Origin: Symsagittifera roscoffensis
Taxonomy: Eukaryota; Xenacoelomorpha; Acoela; Convolutidae
Length of the DNA stretch: 64,000 nt
NCBI RefSeq assembly: GCF_963678635.1
Contig: NC_087066.1
Span: forward strand, 52,406,312-52,470,311
Direction: 5' to 3'
The translations under genes were made by a program, and so were the position numbers. The notes beneath the pieces are model-generated. The model searched no databases and was not told the origin of the DNA. It saw nothing but the letters and a program-made list of their open reading frames with translations. Each line of letters begins with the position of its first letter. Positions within the stretch are counted from its first letter, which is position 1. This document shows positions 22,801 through 34,800 of this stretch, piece by piece.

Positions 22801-25800
22801 TTTGTATCGAAAGTCGGAACAACAAGACTGCTCAAATCATGGCAAAGCACTGAATGTTCCGAGTGCCTTTTAAGGTCTATGGAGCCGTAATAACATGGAA
22901 AATTTAAGTGTAATAAAGTAAAATTAAAAATTTTTTTTCTAAAAAGTTTGAGATTTTTTTGTGAAAACATCCCCCCACATGCCATATTAAGTACAAAATG
23001 ATAAATTTTGCTCCTATTAACAACTCAATTATGGCATATAATCTTCCTTGAACCAATTTGGAACAATTTCTATGACGGTTCAAATCTCGCTTACGCGTTA
23101 ATAGCGAAATATATCGCGCGTTAATTGTCCCAAATTGGCCAAATTGGCAGACTTTAAACCTTTATAACTTTACACAAAATGATCACAGGTAAAATATCTT
23201 TTCAAATTTAAGCTCCGGATAATAATAGCTTTCGAATGACAAAAAATTCCGTCAAAAATGGCTAGTTAAAAAGTCGAAATTTGTCTGAAGAAAAAATCCC
23301 ACCCCGAGCACAAATATTCCGTCACTTTCGTATCGAAAGTCGGAACAACAAGGATAGCCGGTTACTGTGCACGTAGAAAACAAAAACGTTTTCTTAAGTT
23401 GGTGTCCCTTTTTTCTGCATATTGTGATACAAATTTGAACCAAAAATTTGAACTTATGCATATTTGAAAACAAAGCTCAATTGGAAAACAAAAATTTGAA
23501 AAAAGTTTCAAAAGTTTTTTCAAAATTTACTGCGAAACTATTTTGACTTTTTCATTTTTGATTCCCAAAATTGCGTTAAAATACTTCAAAAACTACCTTT
23601 TTTGAGTAAAACTAACTTTTCAAGGCTTAAATAAAGCTTAAATAGGCTATTGTAATTACTAACTACCCTACTAATTAGCTCGTAATTAGACCAAAAATCA
23701 AAAATTTCAAAAAGGTTTCTCTCGACACTAATATCACGATTAAAAAATCTTTAATATGATATGTCACTCAACCTTGTCTGATGATTATTTGTGGTAGCTG
23801 ATTTTGCGTGGAAAACAAAAAGAAGAAAAAAACTAAAACGCACCCGAATACAAAGTTCATCCCCATTTTCAATTGTCGGAACAATAAATATTTCTTAGTC
23901 AGAACTTGAATTTTTACGACCAGCCTTTTTATAAGTTTAAACATCGGAAGCTGAAAATCTCCACAAAAACCACATAATGATTATGTGGAACATCGTTGGA
24001 AACAACCAGTATAGAGTTTTGACATTATATTCTGATCTTTTAAATGCCATATTGTTTTAAATTATATAAAGTGATATTTAAATTTGTGATTGTTTCTGTT
24101 ACAGGGGGACGGTGAGCCTCCAATGCGCAGTTTGATTGAGGTAAGGTTGCTTAACACCCTTGAGTGAATAAACCAGCCGAAGTTTAAGCCATAAATAAGC
24201 CATGACTTATGCAACTTCTATGTAAAGGTTACATAAGTATTACACAACAGTTAAGTGTTTTCGGGTGGTTGGTTATATGGTAGCTGATTTATACTTTGGC
24301 TGGTTTATTAACTACAAGTTTTACCAAACTTCATGGATTGTTTGAAAATTATGAAATGGTTAACAGGAACAAGCTACCTTGGCAACGGGTTACTACTCGT
24401 AAGTAGAAAGTCTGACAGTTGGCTTTACGAAATTTTGAAGTCTAATTAACTGATGGAATCGAAAATAGTGTGGCTTAGTCGCTGCGAAAAGGACTCGTAA
24501 TTACCGACTGCTCACCAGTTTTTTAAAAAGGGGATTATTCCGGAAAAAAAGGCCTTTAATTTCCAAAAAGTAACCCTTTGAAGTATTCGGTGAGCAATTG
24601 GTAATGATTGCTGGATTAATGATCCCTGGGTTTGGTTTCAGGGAACTCATAACCATTTACAACCGATACATCGAACTTTCTAAGGAGTTCGACTTGAACA
24701 TGATAGGGGAGAAGTGTATGCAGTGCAAACCACGTGGTACAGACATCCTCTTCGTATACGACGCCTCGGGATCCATCGACAAAACCGAGTGGAAGTAAGT
24801 CATCGAACATATCTACCTCAAATTAAAACTTACATGAATTTGCATAAATTACATATAAAAAAACATAAGGACAAATTACATAAAAATTGAATTAAAAAAC
24901 GCATATGTTACATAAAAACTACATTAAAAATTTGCATTAAAAATATCTAAAAATTGAAATTTTTAACTAATAACTAATACAAAACAATTGAAAGTATCTT
25001 CGACGGACAACAAAACTAAAAAAAAAGTTAACTGACTAACTACTTAAAAAGCGCTGTTGTTTTCACTGATTAAATTGTTGTAATTCCACCGATTTTGTCA
25101 TCCATTTTGCACCGAACAGTCATTAAAAATTTTTCGAAATATTGGCGAATGGTGGTTTCTTGGTAAATAAAGTTTTGGCGTTAGGTTTCATAGATTTTGA
25201 ATTGAATTTTGTATATCCCTGAAAACTCATATTTGATATTATTACATTGAATTAACAACTTTTTGAGAAGACAAATTACTGTTTCCAAAGTTTCTCAACT
25301 AGTTCTGGCTTCATACACAAATTAATTAATATCATTTTTTGCTCATTTATCACGCTCTAAAACTTAAAATTGGGAAATAATTATTTTATAATAACTTTGG
25401 ACAGGTATCAGAAGGACTTCATGGTTGAGTTTGCCAAAATGCAGGACCTGGGTCCGGGCCAAGACCAAACCAGAATGTCATTCATTATGTTTGGAGACAA
25501 AGCCAGAACATTGAAATGGAGGTAATTATCATTTTTGAGTTCTACAGAACCTCACACTGTTAAAATTATTAATGTTGAATCAACGATACAAAAAAAACCA
25601 AAACTCGTCATAACTTCGACAAATTTGAGATTGAAATTAATTTAAATTAATTTTTCTACAGTTAAGTTAATAAACTGCTGGTCTAATAAAATCTACCCGT
25701 CAAAGCGGAGACGTGATTGTGCCGAATGTTCTCTAACGTTTTTGGAGTGTCGTTTGAATTTAAAAAAAATCAAAGTTTCTGAAAAGAAAATGGATAATTT

Positions 25801-28800
25801 TTCCAAATTCTTCTCGATTTTTTTTTAAAACCATCACCCTACACGCTATGTAAAGTACAAAATGATCAAGACTGCTCGTGTTAGGGCGAATCCTTGATTA
25901 TCTATATAGTTTTTTAAGGTTTATGGAGAACTTTTGATTTTTTTGAGGTTTTCGTTTCTATAACCATTCCTCCACACGCCATATTAAGTACAAACAGATA
26001 GATTACGATTTTAATCATGACAAAAAGCATGTTTCAACAAATTTGATATCATTTTTAAGAGCAATTAAGTCTCCACTTACGTATCAATAGCGCGAAATAC
26101 ATCGCGCCTTAATTGTCCCAAATTACCAAGATTGGTAATCTTGAAACCCTCATAGTTTTAGGAAAAATTATCACGGATAAAACACCATTTCAAATTTTAA
26201 CTCAGAACAACAACTGTTTTTGACTGATATAAATAAATCCCATCAAAAATTTGTATTTAAAAATTCGAAATTTATCTGGAGAAAAAAACAACCCCGAGCA
26301 CCAATATTCAGTCACTTTCTTCAAAAGTCGGAACAATATTTCGCATGAAGAAAATTTTATGTAGCCGGAGTAGCATATTTCAGTTTAGTTTAGTTGAGTT
26401 CTAAGAACAATTAAATTTCAGCTTATGCGTTAATCGCACAAAATATAGTTTTACAATTTCAATATGATGACCAATTAGGGTTACCATGGCCTAATTATCC
26501 CGCCTGCAAATTTTCATAACAGCCTTACTGTGAGGGAATTTATTTTACATGTAAAGTTTGCAGCTGGATGAAGGAAAAGAGCCAAACACGCCATATAAAG
26601 TACAAATTGATAGTTTTGCTCCTAGTAACGTAGTAATTATGAAAAAAAGCCAGCTTCAACCAATTCGGGACGATTTCTAAGACGGATTAAATCTTCTCTG
26701 ACACGTTAGAAGGGCAAACTATATCGCGCAATAAATGTCCCAAATTGTCCATTTTGCCAATTTTATAACCAAAAAAACCTTACAAAAATCTCAGGCGAAA
26801 TTTCTCTTAGTTTTGAGCTCGGGACCACAGCACGTTTTTCGAAATCAAAGCTTTGTAAAGTTTTATGAAAATGTTTTGGAAGTACAGATTTTTTTAAATT
26901 TTGTAAGTTTTTTAATCTTCTTAAACTGTTAGTAACTTCTGTAATGAACTAGAAATAAAAATATAAAAAAATTTTTTTGCGCTGAATCATAAAATTCTGA
27001 ATCATATTACATATTTTTCCTACTAATATTTCCAAACCGGAATTTCAATGCTTTGAAAATTCGTGTAAAAATTGTATAACAGTTTGAAATCCTGATTCTA
27101 TGATGTGACAATTTTGAGTTTCAATCAGAATTTCTTGAGCTAAAAAGTAATGAGTTGCACGTCTACACGTAATTTTATTCTTGACCTTTGTAATGTGCGG
27201 CGCGCGATGCGGTTATCATTGTTCCGAACATTGAAAATAGGGAGGAGTTTTTGTATTCGGGTGAGTTTTATTATATTTCGACGCAAAATCAGATAATACA
27301 AATAATCTATGGACTGGGTTGAGTGATATATCAAATTGAAGCCCTTACAGTCGTAACTCTAATCGCAACAAAAAGTTTCGAAAAAAAATTCCTTGTGTTG
27401 AGAAAAGCAAAACCGGTTTGAAAATTTCAATTTTTGGTATTTTTCCGAGCGAATGAAGCGAGAGAGCTTTTTTTTTCAATGGATCAATTGCTTCGAAATT
27501 TAGAATAGTTTAGTTTAAAACATAGAAACTTAGTTCTACTCGGCTTATGTTAGATAACTTTGATTTTTTTAGGAATTAAATTTTTCAAAACTCATGTTTT
27601 TCAATTTGCTTATTTAAGCATGAGTGTCAAATATATCTAATCTCCAGTTTTTTCAGCTCCTTTTAACAGACCACGCCAAAAAAAACGACAATAATTTTGT
27701 TTGTATTTTTTAAGAATATGGTCAAAAGATTCTGTGTTACTTGCACAATAACCGGCTATGCTTGTTTCGTTTTTCTTTTTGGTTGATTTCAAAATCTACT
27801 TTTATTTTAAGAAACGTTATTTAAAAAAACGATTCTGACTGGAGAAAAAATTAGTCTAAACGCTTTTGATTTTGATTTTTTGCGCAATGTCAGGATAAAA
27901 TCTTGCATGTTAGGAATAATCCTCTCCTTTATTTTTGCAAACAATGAATTTAAAATAAAACCCTTTTTTTTATATTTAAAAATTGCTGTTTGTATATTTC
28001 TTTTTCCAGACTTAAGCACTCCAAATACGAAATCAAAACTTTGTAAAATTTTACAAAAATTTCTGGAAGTACACACATTGTAAGTAACTTCTGTAGTTAA
28101 CTAGAAATAAATTCATAAAACCTTTTTCTGCTTTGATTCATATAAAATTCCTCTTTCCTGCTCTGACTCGTAGTAGATAAATTTCCAAACCGGAGAAATT
28201 TCCAAACTATGAATCATAGTAGATAAATTTCCAAAGCTTTGTGATGACAATTAGGTAAAATTTTTAATTCCTTCAACCAGAATGTATTTTGTTAAAAGGT
28301 ACTTATTGAGTTTAACTTTTGCCCGAGTTGTTTTTTGCTTGACGATCGAGTTTTTTTTTGCTTGGTGTGTGGCGGCCGACGCGTTCATCAGTTCACTTTC
28401 CCTTCGTTTGATGTCAAATTCTTGGAAGATTTCAAATTTTTTGGTTTTAAGTTCAATTTTTTTTTTCAAATTTTTCAACATTGTTAGTTTGCTGCATTTT
28501 GAAAAACAGTTACTGCAGTGGGCATACTTCTAAGTCTTTTCAGTGCACAACTTTTTACTGCGACGCACTCAAGTGAAACGTAAAAACGTACACTAAAAAC
28601 ACACACTTTTTCAGCCAAAAGTTTTCCATAGAAAAAGTTCCTGCTCCACACTTAGATTAATTAGGAGGGCATTCAGACTCATATATAGGTCGTAGTTTTT
28701 TGAGGAGAAGTCTTAAAGTTTTTTCAGGCTCAAATTTACTTTTCACGGTTTGGCTTTTGATTTCTTTGTAAATTCAGTTCATTTCGCTTGCTGAAAATAA

Positions 28801-31800
28801 AACAAACTCCACTATCAAATAGCGCAACCTTAACTGTCACAAAAATTGTTACCGACTTCTAGTTTTGATAGAGGAATTTATTTTTTCAGATTTCCCAGAC
28901 TGAGTCAACTATAGAGCGTCCATCATTAGTTGTTCCAGAAATTCAAAGAGCTCCAAAGGCATTATTTTTTTCTTTGAAAATTGAAAGTTGATTTACTATT
29001 TTTTGTTTACTTGCGTTCATTGAGTTTTTTCTAACTGTCTGTTGGCTATGTTTTGTCAAGATGATTAAAGATTTCTCATTCTTTTATCAAAGTTATCTCA
29101 AATTTTTCTCTGGTTGAAAAATTCACTTTATTTTTTGCGCATCAAAAAATTTTAGTGGATTTTTTGAAGGTTTTTGAAGGTTGAGTTTTTGACGTCAAGT
29201 TACAAAAGAGAAAATTAAAGCACAGCTTAATTACATCTTAGCTTTCGGGTTGACAAAAAAGCTATAGCTAAACTGCTCTCACGCTATAACACATATGCAC
29301 GCCAGGAGTCTAGAAAAATGAATGACATTTCAATGCGTAGCTTCTTTGGAATACTAAATTTTATGACTATATTATTTCCTTTTCAGCATGAATGAAGAAG
29401 AGTTTTTTTTGTTTAAACCAAGTCTTGTTTTTCCAAATAATAACAATGAATAAAAACAATCGAAAATTCAAAACCCTTCTCACATCTATACATATATACA
29501 CCAAAATTTCTTTTATAACAAGCAACGCAGCACTTTTTGCTGTTTTTTTTTCAGCTGTTTTTTTACTATCGAAATTTGTGCTATCATTATGTATTAGAAG
29601 TCAATATCAAATATTGTACCCTAATCCAATACTAGTTTATACGTCTTTAACGTTTAACGTAGGATCAGTTTTTTCATATTTTCATAACATCCATTCCTCA
29701 TAACATAATCATAAAATTCTAGTCGATCAAATTTTTGTAAATCAGGAGCTTCTAGCCTTTTTTTCATAGGTCTACAAATTTGTAATTTACTGGCTTGCTA
29801 TGAATTTGAACGCGGATAATCAAATATGTTGAGACTAACATCGTTTTTGCAATTGTTTGAAAACATTTTATTGTATTGGTATGAAATTTAAGTTTAAATT
29901 TAATACAACTTTTCCACAAAGGAAAGGACCAACATACGAGCTGTTCAGTTCTTCATGGATATCCGCTGTTGTGCCCCTGGTTATGAACTACATGCAACTT
30001 TTTTTCGTTTTCTTAGGCCTTTTCGTCAAGCAACAAGCACTGATCATGGTGGGCCTCGAACATCCGACCTTTCGATTGAGAGGCTGAGATGTAATAATTT
30101 CACCACTGCTTCCCCAACTGTCAATTGAACTAGAATTTTTTAGTTTTGATTTTTGAGTTGTCTTTTTTAACTAGTTTTCTCATTACAGTCTCTTTTTTCA
30201 GCCAGCTTGAGAATTATGCGACGGGTGTTACTTTACAAGGCGACTACCTTCAGGCGGTGAAAGATGGAATCGAGGGTTTGGTTCGGGGTGAAAAAGAGCA
30301 AACATATACCAATGGTGCCATCTACAGAGCTAGGCAAATGTACAAAAAAGGGGCAAATATTGGGATTCGAATAGCAGACAGTACTGTAAACCAAATCATG
30401 ATTGTCCTTACGGACGGCCAGTGCGCAAAAAAATGGAAAGACGATCTGGACAATGAGCTTAAAAAGTTTCGAAAACAAGTGAGTGCTGCTATGAACGGCT
30501 ATGTGAGACAAAAGTTAGTGATTGATGATAAGTATGATAAACGCAACAATTTTTTAGCCAGGTGTTTTTGAATTTAAGAGAAAAGTTATGATTATAAGAT
30601 TCAATTGAAAGTGCGGTAGTGAACGTAACGAAGACATGAAAAGCCTTTATGATCAAACAGGTTATTGTCTTCGCAGGATCACTGGTGGTGATGATTATTA
30701 GGTAGGGATGATTTATGGGAGATCTTTCTTTTTATGAGTTTTGAGAAAAGGATTTTTCTAGACTCAGTCGACGAATGTTGTGTAGACTCTAAAATAGGCC
30801 GTGATGACTTTTTGTCCTTTTTTAATGAAAAATCGTTGAGTTTGTTCAGATTCAAATCTCTTGTGGTTTGACTGATACAACTTTCTCAAATTGGTTTAAG
30901 TTTGTCAAAATTGTCAATCATAGTTGATTTTTTTCAATAAAAAGCCAGTTTTTTTTCTGTTTACTTGAGTTCATTGACTCTTTTCCAATTCTCTTTGAGC
31001 TGTTTTTAAAATTCCTAGCGATGAACAAATCTGGTTTTGCTGAACCAAACAATTTTTTTTGCCAAAAAAACGTAAAAACTATCATTTATCATTTTTTACA
31101 TTGCATTCTTAGCCAGTTAGCCAGAATATGCGTTTTGCTCTATAGAGAGCCAGTATTTTGTTTTGGAAGCAATTTTGGGAGACCGTTTGCAAATTTTCAG
31201 ACGTTTTATCACTTTAAAATGTGTTTTCGAAAAAAAAGATTTTTTTTCTATACAATTTAGTTGATACAAGTTGTGTTATACAAAAAAACTTCTTTTGATA
31301 CAACATAATTGACACTTTTTTAAATAATTTGTTTCAATTTTTTTTGCGAAATAAAAGCAACAAGATGTTTTGAAATATGTATAATTACCTAAGTATCAAT
31401 TTACCATGAGAAAAATGGGCTTTTTAATCACATTAAGCATTTTTTTGTCAAATGGTCAGTTTTTGTCAAATGGTAAATTTAACAAAAAGTAATTAAGATA
31501 AATAATTCAAAAATTATCTAAGAACTTCGGGGTAAAATTTTTGAACGTTCTGGTCAGTGTTTTTTTTGAATCTAGATGAATCGAATTCGATTGAATGTAA
31601 TAAAAAAACAATTGTAATGTAGTTAAAAAGCATGAGAGGGAGTTGTGAGTAATTTTTTAAATATCAATTTGTTGTTATAGAGAGTAGTGAACGTATTCAA
31701 AACTCTTATATGGGTCTTGATGATTTTTTTTTGCAGGAAAAAGTCTTTAATAACTAAAGATGTAAATTCATTACATATTAATGAATTTATACGTACTTTA

Positions 31801-34800
31801 TATATGCACTTATATATGTACTTTATATATGTACTTTATATATGCACTTTTTGATTGCAATTAAAACTCATCTGCTGAAAATTACCTAAGTATCACTTCC
31901 AAATCCGAACATGGAAATGGAGCGAGAAAACGTGATCAAGTTCTAGTTTCGAATGTAGAATTTAATTTTTAGAATTCCAGCGGAATAAAAACTTTACCTA
32001 TTGATCCAGTTTTCTCAAGTTGGGATAATGTTATCAAACAAGCGCCAATCATAAATTGCTCTATATATTCACAACGAAGTCACTGTTTGTTTTCTGTTTA
32101 CTTGCGTTCATTACTCTTTTCCAATTTCAGTTGGCTATGTTTTTATTATGTTTCAGTTTCCACAAGTGCACACTTATGCAATTGGTACTAAGGATGATGC
32201 CTATCTGCCGGAGTTAATTGACATAGCGGGGAGTAAAGAGAGAGCCAGAAAGTACGCAACTGCTTCAATGTTTAAGAGTGATGTCTTGAGTCTTGTACAG
32301 GAGACATGCAAAAGTGTTGCTTACATACCACAACCAGCCACCACTTCGCTTCAACAGGTCAAAAACTTTCGGCTGCTGGTCTGAGATCGAATGAGAAAAA
32401 TGGGCTTTTTAATCACATTAAGCATTTTTTTGTCAAATGGTCAGTTTGCTGAGAAACGCTTGTCTTTTGAGAGGTCAGAGAGGGTGTTGAAAACACTTAA
32501 AAAGTGTGATCATGATTTTATTTAGTTTTTTTCTATGTTTAATTTCTGCGGCTTGATTTTTGATTAATTTTAAAATCAAAAGAAAAGTAGATTTCGTATC
32601 AATCGGACAATGTGATTAGACTTTTCACTTACAAAGTTTGGTTGGTGGATCAAAAAAAAAGCTTTGAAATTTTAAGAGCTTTAATTTATGGTTTTATGTT
32701 TTTGAAAGTCGCAAATTGAAATGTTTCAAATAATGCTCAAGTTATGTTTTTTTTTCGGTATCAATTAGCTTAGAGACAATTTTTCTCTTTTTATGTTTGG
32801 TATAGTTTCCTCATTAAAAAAAAACAAGTGCTTTAATCCTAAATTTCTGAAGTAATACGTAAAAGTATTCAAATCAAGAGAAAATTTTTTGCGCTCTCTC
32901 GGCTGATTACTTTTTTCCGCCATACTTGGCAAAGCTTCAAAGCAGTTGTATTTTAGGGAAACCCGTCTGGTCGAAAAAGAAGAAGCAGCGGCAAGTTTCA
33001 GTATAATTTGTCTGCATCTTCTAGTAAAGTGGGCAAGTGGCAATACTACACCATGAGTTACAGCATGAACAGTGTGTTCTCCTTCAAGTTTACCAGCAAA
33101 AAATTCGAAGTGAGAGTGTACTTCTCATTTTCCATGATAGTCCCTACTGCTCAGTTCAATGACTTCTCGGCTGTGGTCAAACCAAAAAAGAGATCAGCTG
33201 TGATGCTAAAGCAGCCTAGTATGTTTGCACTTTTTTGAAAATGATCCAGCGTTTCTACATAATGCTAGTCATAGCAGGTGTTCTGTTTCTAAGAGAACCC
33301 ACGGATCAAAATAGTTCGGAGCAAATCTTTTTATGATAAACGAGGTCGAGTCGCTAAATTTTTTACCGACTTCGCTGAAACGTGGAAGAAATTTGTTCTA
33401 AGTCTAACTTTTTCTGTGATCCCTTTTGGATGAACAAAAAGTTGAAACATGGTCCAACTCTAAGTCAAATTTGTCGAACACAATTCGAAACATAGTGTCG
33501 AACACATTGGCTAAAGAATGGTTGAAAGCAGAAGCGAAATTTATATGTTTTCAAAGCCAAACAAGACTGCTCGTATCAGGGCGAAGCTGTGAATGTTCCG
33601 ACTGCCTTTTAAGGTTTTATGGAGCAGTAATAACATCAAATAAGTTAACGTAATAAATGAATATGAAAAAAAAATTTCTAAAATTTGAAATTTTTTATGA
33701 AAATCATCCCCCCACACGCCATATAAAGTACAAAAAGATAGATTTAGCTCCTTTTAACAAATCAATTATGGCAAATAAGCTTCTTTCAACCCATTTGGAA
33801 CAATTTTAAGACGGATTAAATCTCCGCTTACGCGTTAATAGCGCGAAATATATCGCGCGTTAATTGTCCCAAATTGGCCAAAATGGCAATCTTTAAACCC
33901 CCATAACTTTACGAAAAATAATCACAGGTGAAATATCTTTTCAAATTTGAGCTCAGGACAACAATAGCTTTCGAATGATATAAAAAAATTCTGTCAAAAA
34001 TGGCTAGTTAAAAAGTCGAAATTTGTCTGAAGAAAAAAAAAACCCACCCCGAGCACAAATATTCCGTTACTTTCGTATCGAAAGTCGGAACAAAAAGATG
34101 CAAATATAGAGGTGAAACATAGTCAACCTCAAAGGATACAAATGGCCCAGCCATACAAATAGTTTTTTGCCTTATACGAATAACTGGTTTTTTGGTTATT
34201 GAATAATCAAAAAGAAAATTTTAATTCCCGAGAAATTGCAATTGAGAAATCCGATGACATTAAAATTATATCAAAATTTCATTTATTCCATCATTTTATA
34301 TCAATGAACGTATTGAAGGTTTTTTTGAAGGTCGGGGATGATTAAAATCATTATTATAATATTAATGTTATTAAATTAATCATCATGATTAAGTAACCAA
34401 TTGAAATCGATTTATGTTGTCAAAAATATTGCCACTTTTGAAGAACTTATGTTGATTAAATTTCATTTAAGATCCATTATAATTAAGATCATTTATCCAC
34501 GAGATATGGGACCAACATACGAGCTGTACAGCTCCTCACGGCGAACCGCTGTTGTGCCCCTGCTTAAGAACTACATGCAATTTTTTTGGTTATTTTTCTG
34601 GGCTGGGTAATGATGGATTATAACTGATTATAATTTAACTAAAGTTTTTCCAATTAATCTGCGAAATTTTCAACGTTCTCCACATTTCGCTCTGCACGCT
34701 GGGTTTGCAAACCTACTCACCTCTTTTTAATTTTCACATAAATAGTGGAGGGATATATGGAGGAAGAGGCGGGGTTGAGGAATTGGGAAAGTGGAATAGG

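Larger units (their letters stand above)
28660..32156 (+). repeat. Intron repeat R3, three copies before exon 9
   Basis: Blocks near 28660-29060, 30770-31015 and 31690-32156 share 'ctcatatataggtcg..gattttt' and later 'tgtttacttgcgttcatt'. The last copy supplies the splice acceptor of exon 9. A further first-half copy occurs near 41555-41600. Confidence 0.6.

Noticed and set aside
29392-29703. 103-codon hydrophobic ORF in a VWA intron
   Set aside because: AT-rich, no domain, no splice signals in phase.
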